From positions 33,621,884-33,685,883 of the forward strand of contig CM059197.1 of NCBI GenBank assembly GCA_030323885.1: 64,000 nucleotides of DNA. The letters run 5' to 3'. Position 1 is the stretch's first letter; each line of letters begins with the position of its first letter. A program made the position numbers and the translations under genes. The notes under the pieces were generated by a model. It searched no databases. It was given only the letters and a program-made list of their open reading frames with translations, and was not told the origin of the DNA. Shown piece after piece: positions 1-11,215 of the stretch. This DNA is from Branchipolynoe longqiensis (lineage: Eukaryota; Annelida; Polychaeta; Phyllodocida; Polynoidae).

Positions 1-420
1 AAGGGGTAGGGGAGGAGCCGTGGGAGGGGGCGAAGGGGAGGGGGAGGGAAGGGGGAAGGTGGGAGGGGAGCTGGCGGGGGAGGGAAGGGGGAAGAGGGTA
101 GGAGGGAGAGCTGGGGGAGAGTTGAAGGGAAGGGGGGAGGGTAGGAGGGAGAGCTGGGGGAGGGGGAGAGGGGAGCGTGAAGGAGGTACGAGGGATAACT
201 GGGGGAGAGGTGGAGGAAAGGGGGAAGGGGTAGAACGGGGAGCTGGGGGGAGGGGGTATGATGGAGGATGGAGGCTGGGGCAGGGGAAGAGGGGGAGGGA
301 AGGGGGAGCAGGAGGGGGGGGGGCAGGCGGGGGCAGTGGGAGGGCGAGGGGAACGGGATCATGAGGGGGAGGGACAGTGGGAGGGAAAGTGGGAAGGGGA
401 GTGGGACGGGTAAGCGGGAG
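1..420. repeat. G-rich purine tract
   Basis: Irregular repeats of GGGGGAGGG, GGAAGGGGG and GAGCTGGGGGAG. The long open frames across it come from the composition and are not genes. Runs of four or more G on the + strand give G-quadruplex potential. From about 420 to 1000 the sequence is ordinary AT-rich DNA with a short (TC)n run at 680-695 and an ATT/CAT microsatellite at about 809-880. Confidence 0.85.
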
Positions 421-1224
421 TCTTCTCTGTCGGAAGTAGGGCGAGTGTGTGTGTGTATGTGTGGCGGGGGGGGGGGGGCGGAGTTGCAGACAAGCGTGCT
501 TGTGGGTGCTGGTGATTGGGTGAGGAATGTCCAATGCTGCTGTTTAATGATGCTGCCCATGGCACCAGTCGTGGGGTATGAACCTTCATGAGTTACAGAA
601 GAGAACTCCGGCTTGTACAGACAATACTGCTGCATGTTGGGTAGGGATACTAACAGAAGGTTAAGCAATTATACACTAACTCTCTCTCTCTCTCGGGATT
701 TTTCCAAATAATTCCAAGTCCAAAATATATTCGAGTGAGAAAACAGATTAGTTTCGAAATGTAATAATTTATTTCCAGAAAATAAATATAATCTGCGCTT
801 TTTTAAATGTATTATTATTATTATCATTATTATTATATTTTCATCATCATCATCATCATCATCATCATTATTATTGTAGTAGTAATAGTCTGCGCTGACA
901 TCTCAGTCTTGGAGCCACGTAGTCAGGTGTGCGTGGATATGGTGATAGCATCAGGGAGCCTGGATGGTGTAATGGTTAGCACACTGGCCTGAAATGCAAG
1001 CGATGTGTGTTCGATTCACACTCTAGTCGCGGTATTTCTCATTTTCATCACCCCAGTGACATTATTGTCATCACCATTATTATTATGTCACTATTATCAT
1101 TATAATCATCTCTATCATTATAACTATTATTTGTTCCAGGTAGTCGTCCCTTGTCCATATGTCATTTCCTCCCCGGTCTCCTCGGTTCCAGCGAACTGCA
1201 GAATTAGGGCTTTCAGGGCAGGGT

Positions 1225-1547
1225 TTGTTGTTGCTTTTTTACGTCCTAGCAACATCTAAGGGCATATCAGGATGGGTACCGACTTGTGACAGTGTGCACT
1301 CATGCCGAATTTATAGTGCTGCCCCACTGGGAAATCAGGCCGCCGGCACCATGACCCAATATCCCACTCAGTCACATTATCCTAACACTGATCTAACCAG
1401 TCCTTGCCCCATCCTATTAATGCCGACCACCAGGCTAGGAAGCGACAAGTATAAATTTTCAAGTCATTGGTTTGACTCGACCGGGAACCAAACTCCCGAC
1501 CTTCCACACGCGAGGCCCGCGCTCTACCGATTAGGCCACAGCGAACG
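1225..1547 (-). mobile_element. tRNA-derived SINE, family 1, near full length
   Basis: Read on the minus strand this has a tRNA-like head (GGCCTAATCGGTAGAGCGCG as A box, GGGAGTTTGGTTCCC as B box). It is followed by a conserved body (CCAATGACTT, GGATAATGTGACTGAGTGGG, CAGTGGGGCAGCACTATAAA) and a tail CTTAGATGTTGCTAGGACGT. The same unit occurs many times in the window on both strands. Confidence 0.85.
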
Positions 1548-2027
1548 GTCAGTGCAATGTAGTATGCACACTTCCCCTGAAAGCCCTGAAAGCCCTGGCG
1601 CTGGGAGGTGGGAGTGCACCTTAGTGTTCCAGTGTCTGTGATGACCATTGAATCCTTCCCTTCCCAACCAGCGCCCTGTTGGTAAACAGGAATGCTTATT
1701 GACCCTCCAGCGAAAGTTGTGCCTTTCTGTATTCCCCAAACCCCTAGCGGCAACCCTGTTCATTTATCCCTGGGCAGTCGCCATACCGTCCCCGGTGTAC
1801 GCTGCCGGGGGTAGAACCTGGGTAAAAGAATGTGGACTGTAAATACTCCGATGGTATGGAGTTTCAGTCATTTTCTGAGATGAATATACATGTAGTAGAT
1901 TGATTGTTATAATTTATCTTTCTTTTGTTTGAAGTAAACTGATTTAAAGTGACGTTTAATAAAACTTGCCACCGCTGCATATTTATAATGGGCTTTTACT
2001 TCAGATTTCGCCAAAGTTAATCATTTA

Positions 2028-2571
2028 AGTGCCCGTCACACTATGGCGGATTGAGCAATGGACAGAACCGGACAAAGAATATTCTAGTCCGGTGTTATTC
2101 GGACTTGAAATGTATCGATTATGTAACAGACGGGTAACGGATGGGTAATGGATGGGTAACGGACAAATAGTGGATATGTAATGGACGGGAACGGACGGGT
2201 AGCGGATGGGTAACGGATGGGTAACGGATGGGTAAGGGAGGGGCAACGGATGGGTAACGGATGGGTAACAGACGTGTAGTGAATATATAACGGACGGGAA
2301 CGGAGGGAACGGATGGGAACGGACAAGGAACGGATGGGGAACAGACAGGGAATGGATGGTAATGGATAATAACCGCATAGGTCAGTCTGGCGCAAATCTG
2401 TTACAAGTTTTGTGCATGCTCAAAACTTGTAACGGATCGGGCCGGATATCAACTGATATCAAGGGATATGCAACGGATATGCAACGGACACAAACCAGAT
2501 TTTGCCAGATATCAACAGACTTTGATCGCTTTCTTTCCATTTCCCCAATCCGGTGATGTGTGACAGAGCCT
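2028..2571. mobile_element. Harbinger-like MITE P1 (CGGATGGGTAA interior)
   Basis: Ends are AGTGCCCGTCACACTA and TAGTGTGACAGAGCCT-like (read GTGTGACAGAGCCT at the right). It is flanked by TTA at 2025-2027 and 2572-2574. The left interior (about 2125-2375) is an imperfect 11-bp tandem repeat, CGGATGGGTAA. A near-perfect 28-bp palindrome centred on GCATGC lies at 2403-2430. No transposase is present. The open frames here are products of the repeat. Confidence 0.75.
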
Positions 2572-2579
2572 TTATGAAA

Positions 2580-3700
2580 AAAGTTACTCCAAATTAAAAG
2601 TAAAGTAAATTACAATGATCAACCTAATATATGAAGCATTCAGCCGCAAACACCGACAAATCCATTGTAATTGTTCTCTATTAAATAGAATTTATTGTTG
2701 TGCTTTATATTTAAAGTCTATCAATTTTATATTGGTTGTATATATATGGTGGGGGGTGTTGATTTCTGTGGGGGGGGGGGGGGGGGGAAATTGAATTGAT
2801 TATCGGAATCATGGCAGCTTCAACTCAAATGGTTTCAATGGTTTCATTTCGGCCTGAATTGTGTTTGTCGATTTTTGCACCTGAACTCTTCATATTTATT
2901 TCACAATTAAGGCAGAAACGCCAAACCAGCGGATTGTGCAGCTTTAAGGAGAAACGTGGACAAACCGTACTACACATATGTCGTGGGGGTGGGGGGGGGG
3001 TGAGGAAAATGGGAAATATTGCACCTAGAGTGGAAATCGAACCCACATCTCTTTCATTCCGGGCTAGTGTGCTAACCAATACACCACATATGCCTCCTGA
3101 TGTCACCACCCTATCCACGCCCATCGGTCTATGCAGCTCCTTGATTGAGAGGTCAGTGCAGACTACTACACTCGCCCCCTGGAAGTGTAAGTAATTTAAA
3201 TGGTCATTTAATGCTTACAATTACATACATACAGGCAATGCACTTACATAGATGCATACAGAGGGTAGGTTCAACAACCATACAATGCGTCGCTTGTCCA
3301 GGATCCTGGTTAGGGAACCAGTGTCAAGGGAGGCGATAAAAAAGGGGAATATTTCGCCTCGAGCGGTAACTGAAACGCCAGCTCTTGCATTCTAAGCTAG
3401 GGTGCTAACCATTAGACCAGCTAGGCTCCCTGATGTCATCACTCCTGCCTTCCACCACGTGACCGGTGGCGGCCCCACCTGTCCGATTCTTAACCATGGA
3501 CGCGCCACATTGTCATTTTACGCCCGAGAATTCTTTTATTAAACAATTTATTTTGTTGGTACTTCAGTTGATTTAGCAGGGGAAGTTTCAATCCCGGATA
3601 TTACTCATTCCACCACCCACCTGGCCATGTGGCCCCCTTGCCTGAGAGGCCAGTACAGACTCCTAGTACTACTACTACTAGTAGTAGTATTACTGCACTA
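2580..3700. other. Mixed intronic sequence with repeat remnants
   Basis: This holds a remnant of the TTAA-MITE at about 2582-2630, a G run at 2771-2788, and a tRNA-SINE-like fragment at about 3000-3180 (TAGAGTGGAAATCGAACCC with AACCAATACACCACATATGC). A second such fragment is at about 3345-3430 (TAACCATTAGACCAGCTAGG). A shared SINE tail module (TTGGTACTTCAGTTGATTTA) is at about 3557-3605. No coding sequence is visible. Confidence 0.6.
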
Positions 3701-4485
3701 CACTACCTGTCCACCCGGTGTTGGACTTTCAAAACACTACCCTGTTGAAAACACTATGGTAGTGTTTTCAACCTAAGTTCAAAACACTATGGTAGTGTTT
3801 TCAATTTAAGTTGAAAACACTACTGCTAAGTTCAAAACACTACCCCTACATACGTCCAAAACACTACCCAAGTTCAAAACACTATGATAACACAGCAGTA
3901 GGGGCTGTAAGTGTAATGCCGCAAAGTCTAACGGACTGGAACATATTGGTATGCTGACCATGCTGTGGCGTTCGAAGCACATACTTTTGCTTCAGCAGTT
4001 GGGAGTTTTATGTCCTGGAACATCTAAGGTCATATCAGGATGCATGTACATATTAAACGCATGTATGTAGAATACGCTGATAGCACTGCGGCATCTGCAC
4101 CACATATTAGTATACGCTGATGGTGCTGCGGCAACTGCACCACATATTAGTCTATGCTGGTGGTGCTGTGGCATTAGATTGATTGTTTGTTGTTGTTTTA
4201 TGCCCTAGCAACATCTATGGTCATCTCAGGATGGGTAATGACTTGTGACAGTGCACACTCATGGTGACTTTATAGTGCTGCCCCACTGGGAGACCAGGCT
4301 GCCAGCACCATGAGAGTAGTGTTTTGAACTTAAAGGAAGTGTTTGGAATTTACGGATAGTGTTTTGAGCATGGCCACAGTAGTGTTTTGAACCTACCTTT
4401 AACTAAGTTGAAAACACTACAGTAGTGTTTTGAACCTAGGTTGAAAACACTACGGTAGTGTGGTTGTGGGGTAGTGTAACTTACT
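3697..4485. mobile_element. Foldback element with AAAACACTAC-type arms
   Basis: The left arm (3697-3895) and right arm (about 4312-4485) are inverted with respect to each other. Both are made of variants of TTCAAAACACTAC and its complement, many of them themselves paired head to head (CACTATGGTAGTG). The middle holds a short tandem repeat (4074-4178) and a minus-strand fragment of SINE family 1 (about 4189-4312). This is the structure of a foldback-type transposon or a very long hairpin. No ORF is associated. Confidence 0.65.
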
Positions 4486-5130
4486 ACATCGGATCCCCCT
4501 ACATAGTAGCATTAGTACACCCCCAGCATATCTCCCTGACAGCGGCAACAATCAGAGAGCAGCAGGTGTGTGCCGTACGAGCCAATCTGCCCGCACCACA
4601 TGACCGGATTAGCCAATTAGAGGGGGCCTGCCAGCCGCCCTACGGCCCCCGCCTGGGGCCCCACGAACTAACAACTCACTAACCATTCCCGCCGCGAAAT
4701 AAAAGGTAAAAAAGCAGAGGCCTCTTGCTCTATGTTAGTAACAAACAAACAAAAACATCCATGTGCCAAACACACAGTGATATATAACATGACAATCGAA
4801 CGGAACTTATGTTAAGGCGGTTTATTGCGGTGTTGCTTTCATTTTTTAATTCTTTTAATTTAAAAAGAAATATCTTTAAATTTGAGTAATACCACCGATT
4901 GCCCCAAGGGAGCTGCACTGGGCAGCCCCCGCCACCCCACCCCCTCCCAACCCCCCAACTCCCCTCCCGTCCGTCTATTACTGCGCCAGATTGAATCAAG
5001 TGGACGCAGAATCTGTGGGATTTTACAATGTCCTGCGCACTGATGAAATTACCTCCAGGGTGGGTGGCTTTGTCTGCCTTTCATCCTCTGGCAGCCGTGT
5101 TGGTTTTATGGAATCAAAGACGAGCCGAAA
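4486..5130. other. Unique intronic sequence
   Basis: Moderately GC-rich at 4540-4690 and 4900-4985 (a C-rich run), AT-rich between. I recognise no exon, RNA gene or transposon here. Confidence 0.5.
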
Positions 5131-5139
5131 TGGCCGTGA

Positions 5140-5985
5140 AGTGTGTGGGTAGTCGGCCCGGGCCAGGGCTAGATTCAGAGCTAGAGCCAGGGATGGAGCT
5201 AGAGACAGAGACAGAGCCATAGTCAGAGACAACAGGGGCAGAGACAGAGACAGTGACCAGAATCAGAGTCAGGGCCAGAGTGAGAGACAGCGTTAGAGCC
5301 ATAGTCAGAGACAACAGAGACATTAATCAGAATCAGAGCCAGGGCCAGAGCCAGAGTCAGCGATAGAGGCATGGTCAGAGACAACAGAGACATTAACCAG
5401 AATCAGAGCCAGGGCGAGAGCCAGAGACAGAGATATAGGCCTGGTCAGAGACAACAGAGACATTAACTAGAATCAGAGCCAGGGCCAGAGCCAGAGATAG
5501 CGATAGAGTCATAGTCAGAGATAACAGAGACAGTGACCAGAATCAGAGCCAAGGCCAGAGTCAGAGACAGTGGTAGAGCCATAGTCAGTGACAACAGAGA
5601 CAGTAACCAGAATCAGAGCCAAAGCCAGAGCTAGAGACAGCGATAGAGCCATAGTCAGAGACAACAGAGAGAGGGACCAGAATCAGAGCCAGGGCCAGAG
5701 CCAGATCCAGGGACGACGACAGACAGTGATAGACAAAGATAGACAGAGACGAACAAAGACGAACAGAGATTGACAGAGACGGACAGACCAACAGAGACAG
5801 ACAGAGACAGACACAAATGAACGGAGACAGACAGAGACAGACAGCGACTGACAGAGACGGACAGACAGAGAGAGACAGAGACAGACAGAGACAGACAGAG
5901 ATAGGCAAACACTGATAGAGACAGACAAAGAAAAGACGGACAGAGACGGACAGAGACGGACAGAGTAGGTCTAGTTGGAATTCCA
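5140..5985. repeat. CAGAG-type minisatellite, roughly 70-bp unit
   Basis: The unit is close to 70 bases (AGCCATAGTCAGAGACAACA, then GAGACAGTGACCAGAATCAG, then AGCCAGGGCCAGAG). It is repeated about eight times to 5715 and then decays into (GACAGA)n to about 5970. The long translated frames on both strands (Ser/Leu/Val or Arg/Asp/Gln rich) are artefacts of the repeat. Confidence 0.9.
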
Positions 5986-5999
5986 TGTGGGTAGAGTTT

Positions 6000-6275
6000 C
6001 TGTATGTATGTGTGTATTGATGTGTTTGTATGCATATGCGCATGTATGAGTGTATGTGTGTGCATGTATGTGTATGTATGTGTGTATGTATGTGTATGTA
6101 TGTATGTGTGTACTTGTGAATGCATGTATGTGTGTATGTGTGCATGTATATATGCGTGTGTCTGTATGTATGTACTTATGTATGGATGTGTGAGTTGGTG
6201 GGTGGGTGAGGGGATGGGTTGGATGGGTGGGTAGGGTGGGTAAGGTAGGTAGGGTGGGTAGGGTGGCGGGGGGCC
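6000..6275. repeat. (TGTATG)n then (GGGTGGGTA)n microsatellites
   Basis: TGTATGTGTGTATG-type repeats run to about 6195, followed by GGGTAGGGTGGGTAAGG repeats to 6270. No coding content. Confidence 0.9.
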
Positions 6276-6333
6276 CACGCAACTCACCTGCAGAATACGC
6301 AAATACACGGACCTTGCGACGAGAAACTGATCT

Positions 6334-6742
6334 TATAGGGGATTTCCACCACCAACCCCCCCCCCCTCTGGTGGCAGTGGGAAGAATTTATGTTGTGGGT
6401 AGCAGCTCAATGTGTAGCATGCTCTGTTGTTAGAACGGTTCTATAGAGGATTTACACCACCAACCCGCCCTCTTGTGATATTGGGGAGAAATAATGTGAT
6501 AGGTAGCAACTCACTATGCAGTATGTTCTGTGGAAATTGTCCTAATACTAATAGAGGATTTCCACGACCATCCCGTCCTTTGGTGGCAGTGGGAAGAATT
6601 ACTGTTGTGTGGGTAGCAGCTCACTCTGGAGCATAGTCTGAGAAGGTCCTATAGAGGATTTCAACCACCAGCATGCCCTTTGATGACAGTGAAAAGAACT
6701 AGTTTTGTGGGTAGCAGTTCATGTGCTGTGCAAAAGGTCTAT
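6334..6742. repeat. Four tandem units of about 105 bp
   Basis: Each unit starts TATAGAGGATTTCCACCACC and contains TGGTGGCAGTGGGAAGAATT and GGGTAGCAGCTCA. Starts are near 6336, 6440, 6551 and 6650. The units have diverged from each other by point changes and small indels, so the array is old. Confidence 0.8.
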
Positions 6743-7304
6743 TGACATCAGTTCTACCGTGTGGCTGGTGTTATCAGTGACAGCATTGTTCTCTTAACCC
6801 TCTGCATCCTCTGTTGATTGTTCCGTTCCCACTGGTCCAGCCCCCATCCGCCCCCACCTGCCCCCCCCCCCCCCGCCCCACCCGCCCCTCCCCCCCGCTC
6901 CCTTAATTGTTTCATTTCCACTGTCGAGCTTGCACTGTCCATTATCTCGCTTTTTCCCTCCCGGTGTACCAGGTACATGTGGCATTTTTGCACTAGCATG
7001 CTATTGACTCAGCTCTTCGCTATCGCTCGGAGCTCTCATCGAGGTCCACCCCGCCCGCCGACCAACATCACCAGCTTAACACAAAATCCGCTCCTCAGCT
7101 CCTAGCAAGCTCCTACGATATCTAGCCAGCAGATAACCGGACTGACACATCGCATGAGCTCACCTTCAAAGATCAGACAGACATGCTGATTCACGCGATA
7201 ACGCTCTAGAGGGAGGCACAACGTGAAGCAAACCACATGGCATAGTGGCCCACGAATGAACGTCACAGCCCAGATAACCAGCGCCACCAGAACCGCTACC
7301 TCCC

Positions 7305-8535
7305 CCACCTCTCTACCCCGTCCCCTCTCTTCCACCCCTCCTCCACTCTTCCTCCCCTCCTCCCCTCTCCCCTCCTCCCCCTCCCCCTCCACCCTCCCTC
7401 CCCTCCTCCCCCCCCCTTCCTCCTCCCTCCCCCTCCCACCCCACCCTCCCCCCCCTCCCCTCCTCCCCCCTCCCTCCCACCCCTCCCTCCCCTCCTCCCC
7501 CCCACCCTCCCCCCCTCCCCTCCTCCCCCCCCCTCCCCTCTCCCCCCTCCCCACCCCCCCTCCTCCCCCCCTCCCCTCCTCCCCCTCCTCCCCTCCCTCC
7601 CCTCCCTCCCCTACCTCCTCCCCATCCTCCATCCCCCCCCCCCTCCCTTCCTCCCCCTCCCCCCCTCTCCCCCTCCTCCCCCACCCTCCCCCATTCCCCC
7701 TCCTTCCCCTCCTCCTCCCACCCCCTCCCTCTCCTCCCCCCCTCCTCTCCGCCTCCCCCCTCCTCCCCCTCCTCCCCTCCCCCCCCCCCCCGCCTCCCCT
7801 CCCCCCCCTCCCTCCCCCCTCCCTCCTCCCACTCCCCCCTCCTCCCCGCCTCCTCCCCATCCTCCCATCCCTCCCCCCTCCCCCCTCCTCCCCCTCCCCC
7901 CCCCTGCTCCCCCTCATCCTCACCACCCTCCCCCCTCCCCCCTCCTTCCCCTCCTCCTCCACCCCCCTCCCTCTCCTCCCCCTCCCTCCCCTCCCCCTCC
8001 TCCCTCCTCTCCTCCCGCCCCCGCCTCCCCTCCCCCGCCTCCCCTCCTTCCCTCCTCCCATTCCCCCTCCTCCCCTTCTCCTCCCCATCCTCCCCATCCT
8101 CCCCCCCTCCCCCCCTCCCCCTCCCCCCTTCCCCCTCTCCCCCTTCCTCCACCACCCCTCCCCCTTCCACCTCCTTCCCCTCACCCTCACCCCCTGCCTC
8201 TCCTCCCCCCCTCCCCCTCCCCTCCCCCCCCTCCTCCCCCTCCTCCCTCTCCCCTCCCGCCCCCCGCTCCTCCCCGCCTCCCTCCTTCCCTCCTCCATTC
8301 CCCCTCCTCCCCTTCTCCTCCCCATCCTCCCATCCTCCACCCCCTCCCCCTCCTCCACATCTCCCCCCTCCCCTGCTCCCCCTCATCCTCCACACACCCC
8401 TCCCCCATTCCCCTTCCTTCCCCTCATCCTCCACACCCCTCCCTCTCCTCCCCCCTCCTTCCACCTCCTCTCCCCCCTCCCCGCCTCCCCTCCTTCCCTC
8501 CTCCCCTCCCCCCTTCCTCCATACCCCACAATCTC
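7305..8535. repeat. 1.2-kb CCTCCC polypyrimidine tract
   Basis: Almost uninterrupted C and T on the + strand. The complementary G/A strand has dense G-runs. The frames of more than 400 residues on both strands (poly-Pro/Ser/Leu or Gly/Glu/Arg) are compositional. The tract could form triplex DNA or G-quadruplexes. The flanks (6760-7300 and 8536-9020) are unique sequence with no recognisable exon. Confidence 0.92.
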
Positions 8536-8644
8536 CACTCAGGCAAAGCGCGGGAGACGCACACCCTCCTAGGTAAATACTCCCGGCTCCCGAGCAGCTC
8601 TCAGAAGTCAGTGATAAAAGCAGTTTTAACTTCCCTTGCAACAC

Positions 8645-8658
8645 GCGCCCTCTGGTGG
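8645..8658. promoter_or_regulatory. Candidate CTCF-type site
   Basis: GCGCCCTCTGGTGG agrees fully with the bilaterian CTCF core consensus (CCACYAGRKGGCGC on the other strand). It sits in unique sequence just after the polypyrimidine tract. One 14-base match in 64 kb can also arise by chance. Confidence 0.4.
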
Positions 8659-9051
8659 CGCGGCAGTGAAGCCGTTACATGCTCACCGCTAAAGTGAGTT
8701 ACGCTGCTTGCCCTTCCTTTTCACACCGAATTATTCTGGAGGGAAACCGTTGCCACGGCTTTCCTTCTCCTGAAGGAGTTGGCCGAGATTACAACAGGCC
8801 TGGTTGACTCGGGGGAAACCTCACTGAATTAGGTGTGGTTGGAAGCGCTCACTGTAACTGCTTCTTTGTGTGTGTCTTTTGTTTTGTTTGAGGGCTATTT
8901 ATTCTAGCCCGTCCTGATATCATCTTTGATGTTGCCAGGAGGTAAAACTCCAACAACCAACCAACTTATTCTAGTAGCGACATGGAGTGTGTGGTGTGAT
9001 TGCTAAGTTCTCGACAATTCCCTAAATGTTATTTTCCAGGATTAAATCTAT

Positions 9052-9362
9052 CAACTTTTTTTTTCTTGGAGATTTATTCTGCCTATCATGGATAAGTCTG
9101 AATAGTTTTCTTTTAACCATTAGAGAGTTGGTCGATAGAAAACCTGAGCATACACTTTTACCGACCCAAAGGATTTTTAACCTCCCACACAACATACACA
9201 TGGTATGAGAGTAACTGGCCTTTGATTACGCTATAAATTATACACAGCGGTGGAAATCCAAATTTGCAGAGATGATGGCATGGGGAATCGAACCATCAAC
9301 CTTCAGATTAGGAGTCTGATGGAGGAAAAAGTCAGCCACTCTAACCATTCTGCCGCAGAGAA
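9052..9362 (-). mobile_element. SINE family 2 copy (tRNA-Arg-like head)
   Basis: On the minus strand it starts with a tRNA-like head and body (GTCAGACTCCTAATCTGAAG, then GGTTGATGGTTCGATTCCCC) and ends in TATGATAGGCAGAATAAATC-like tail sequence. The stem CAGA-CTCCTAA-TCTG would present anticodon CCT, which points to tRNA-Arg(CCT) as the source. Related copies are at 24080-24396 and 54531-54832. Confidence 0.8.
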
Positions 9363-9574
9363 CACCATTATTTAGTGAGAAAGCATTGTGATTAAGATAT
9401 GATTTAGCCTAATAATAATTCTTATTTGTTTCTTAGTTTAAAAAAACCTATTTATTAATCTGAATATGTATTGTTTCATTGCCGAAGCACTGGCCTTCTT
9501 CCAGCCGTGTGCATTACAATGCACACCGGTCTCTATGCAGGTACCTCGTAATATTACTGTTTGTTAACGGGTTA

Positions 9575-9888
9575 CATCCGGGCAACATCTATCGTCATAT
9601 CAGGATGGGTACCGACGTGTGACAGTGTGCACTCATGGCGACATTACAGTGCTGCCACATTACGAGACAAGGCTGCTGACACCATGACGCAATTTCCCAC
9701 TCAGTCCCAGTATCCAGATACTGATCCAACCGGTCCTTGCTCTATCCTAGTAATGGCAAGCGCCAGGATAGGTACTGCCAAATATCAACTTTGTAAGACA
9801 TGGTTTGTTTCGGTCAAGATTCAAACTCCTGACCTTCCCCATGAGAAGTCCGCGCTCTCAGTCTTACCGATTTGGCCGCCGCGTCCAA
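9575..9888 (-). mobile_element. SINE family 1 copy
   Basis: A diverged copy of the same unit as at 1225-1547, running on the minus strand from the tail (GGGCAACATCTATCGTCATA) to the tRNA-like head near 9860-9888. Confidence 0.8.
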
Positions 9889-10154
9889 TAAAATAATATT
9901 AGAAGTTTATCCGTTTAACTCACGAAACCGAAAGGGCGAAAAACACTCAAAGTAATCGAAGGAATATGATTGGCTGGGAGTGAGATAAGATGCATAGGTC
10001 AAGTGAGCGCGCGCTTCGTGTCTGCGGATCTCCCACTTTCATAGCGCATGCGTGGACAGCCTCCTTTTGGCCTGAGATGACACTGCTCTGGAGGGTTTCT
10101 TCCTGACCTCATGTAACCCAACGCGAAAGAACCCTTCCACATTGGCAACACAGC

Positions 10155-10225
10155 ACCAATATATTATATATATATATATATATGTATAGATATAATATAT
10201 ATATATAATGTATAATATAATATAT
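10155..10225. repeat. (TA)n microsatellite
   Basis: TATATATA runs with a few substitutions. The surrounding 9890-10540 is unique sequence without recognisable genes. Confidence 0.9.
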
Positions 10226-10539
10226 GTGTGGATGGATAACAAGTGAGGTTAATACAACTGTCTAGCGATGCACAACAAAGAATGCACTGACAAAAATGAA
10301 ACCAATCCAATGGTAATTTGGTGGCGAACTTTTCTCTCGTACATCCGGCGTTCCACCTGTGTCGCAGGAATGATTAGGCCCCGTAATGACCGGCCCTTCA
10401 CGGGGACTGGGCGGGCAGTGTGGCGGGAATGTTGGGGGCTGCCGCAGAGTGGGATCAAGTAGGGCTGGGACATCAGCTGCAGGGGCTCCTCCTGTATGTG
10501 TGAGGTTCTGGGCTCGGGAAGATTATTGTAGTTGGAGGG

Positions 10540-11215
10540 GGTCAGGAGGAGGAGGTGCTGGAAGCGGTGGAGGTGGAGGTGGAGGTGGAGGAGGTGGTCG
10601 AGGGGAGGTGGAGGAAGAGGGGAGGCGGAGAATGTGGGGGGGGGGGGGGAGGCGGTGGAGGAGAAGATGGGTGGGGGGGGAGGAGGAGGAGGGGAAGGTG
10701 GAGGAGCAGGAAGGAGGGGAAGGGGGTGTTGGAGGAGGTCGAGGAGAGGCGGGAGGGGAAGGTGGAGGAGGAGAAGGTGGAGGAGGAGGGGGGAGATGGG
10801 AAGCTGGAGGAGGAGAAGGTAGAGGAGGGAGAAGGTGGAGGAGGAGGGGGGAGAGGGGAAGGATGGTACTGGAGGAGGGGGAGGGGAAGGTTGAGGAGGA
10901 CTGGAGGAGGAGGAGGGGAGGAGGAGGGAGAGGGGAAGATGGAGGAGGTGGATGGAGAGGAGGAGTATGTGGGAGGAGGTGGAGGAGGTGGAGGTGGAGG
11001 TGGAGGTGAAGGGGGAATTGGAGGGAGTGGAGGAGGTCGGGGGAGGAGGGAGAGGGGAAGATGGAGGAGGTGGGGGAGAGGAGGATAATGTGGAGGAGGC
11101 GGAGGAGGTGGAGGAGGAGTGGGAGGGAAGGTAGAGGAGAAGGTGGATGAGGAGGAGGGGGTGGGGGGAGTGGGGGAGGTGGCGGAGGTGGGGGAGGAGG
11201 GTGGAGGGTGATGCT
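10540..11215. repeat. GGAGGTGGAGG purine-rich tract
   Basis: GGAGGA/GGAGGTGGAGG repeats over about 670 bases, with purines on the + strand, the opposite strand polarity to 7305-8535. The Gly/Glu/Arg-rich frames are artefacts. Confidence 0.92.

Noticed and set aside
5585..6308. Minus-strand frames of 186-217 residues rich in Leu/Ser/Val/Cys, like a membrane protein
   Set aside because: Produced by CAGAGACAGA and TGTATG repeats. The apparent hydrophobicity comes from the repeat, not from a gene.
7102..8644. Open frames over 400 residues long on both strands (poly-Pro/Ser/Leu and Gly/Glu/Arg)
   Set aside because: They follow from the CCTCCC tract. Frames are open on both strands at once, with no conserved domain and no splice context.
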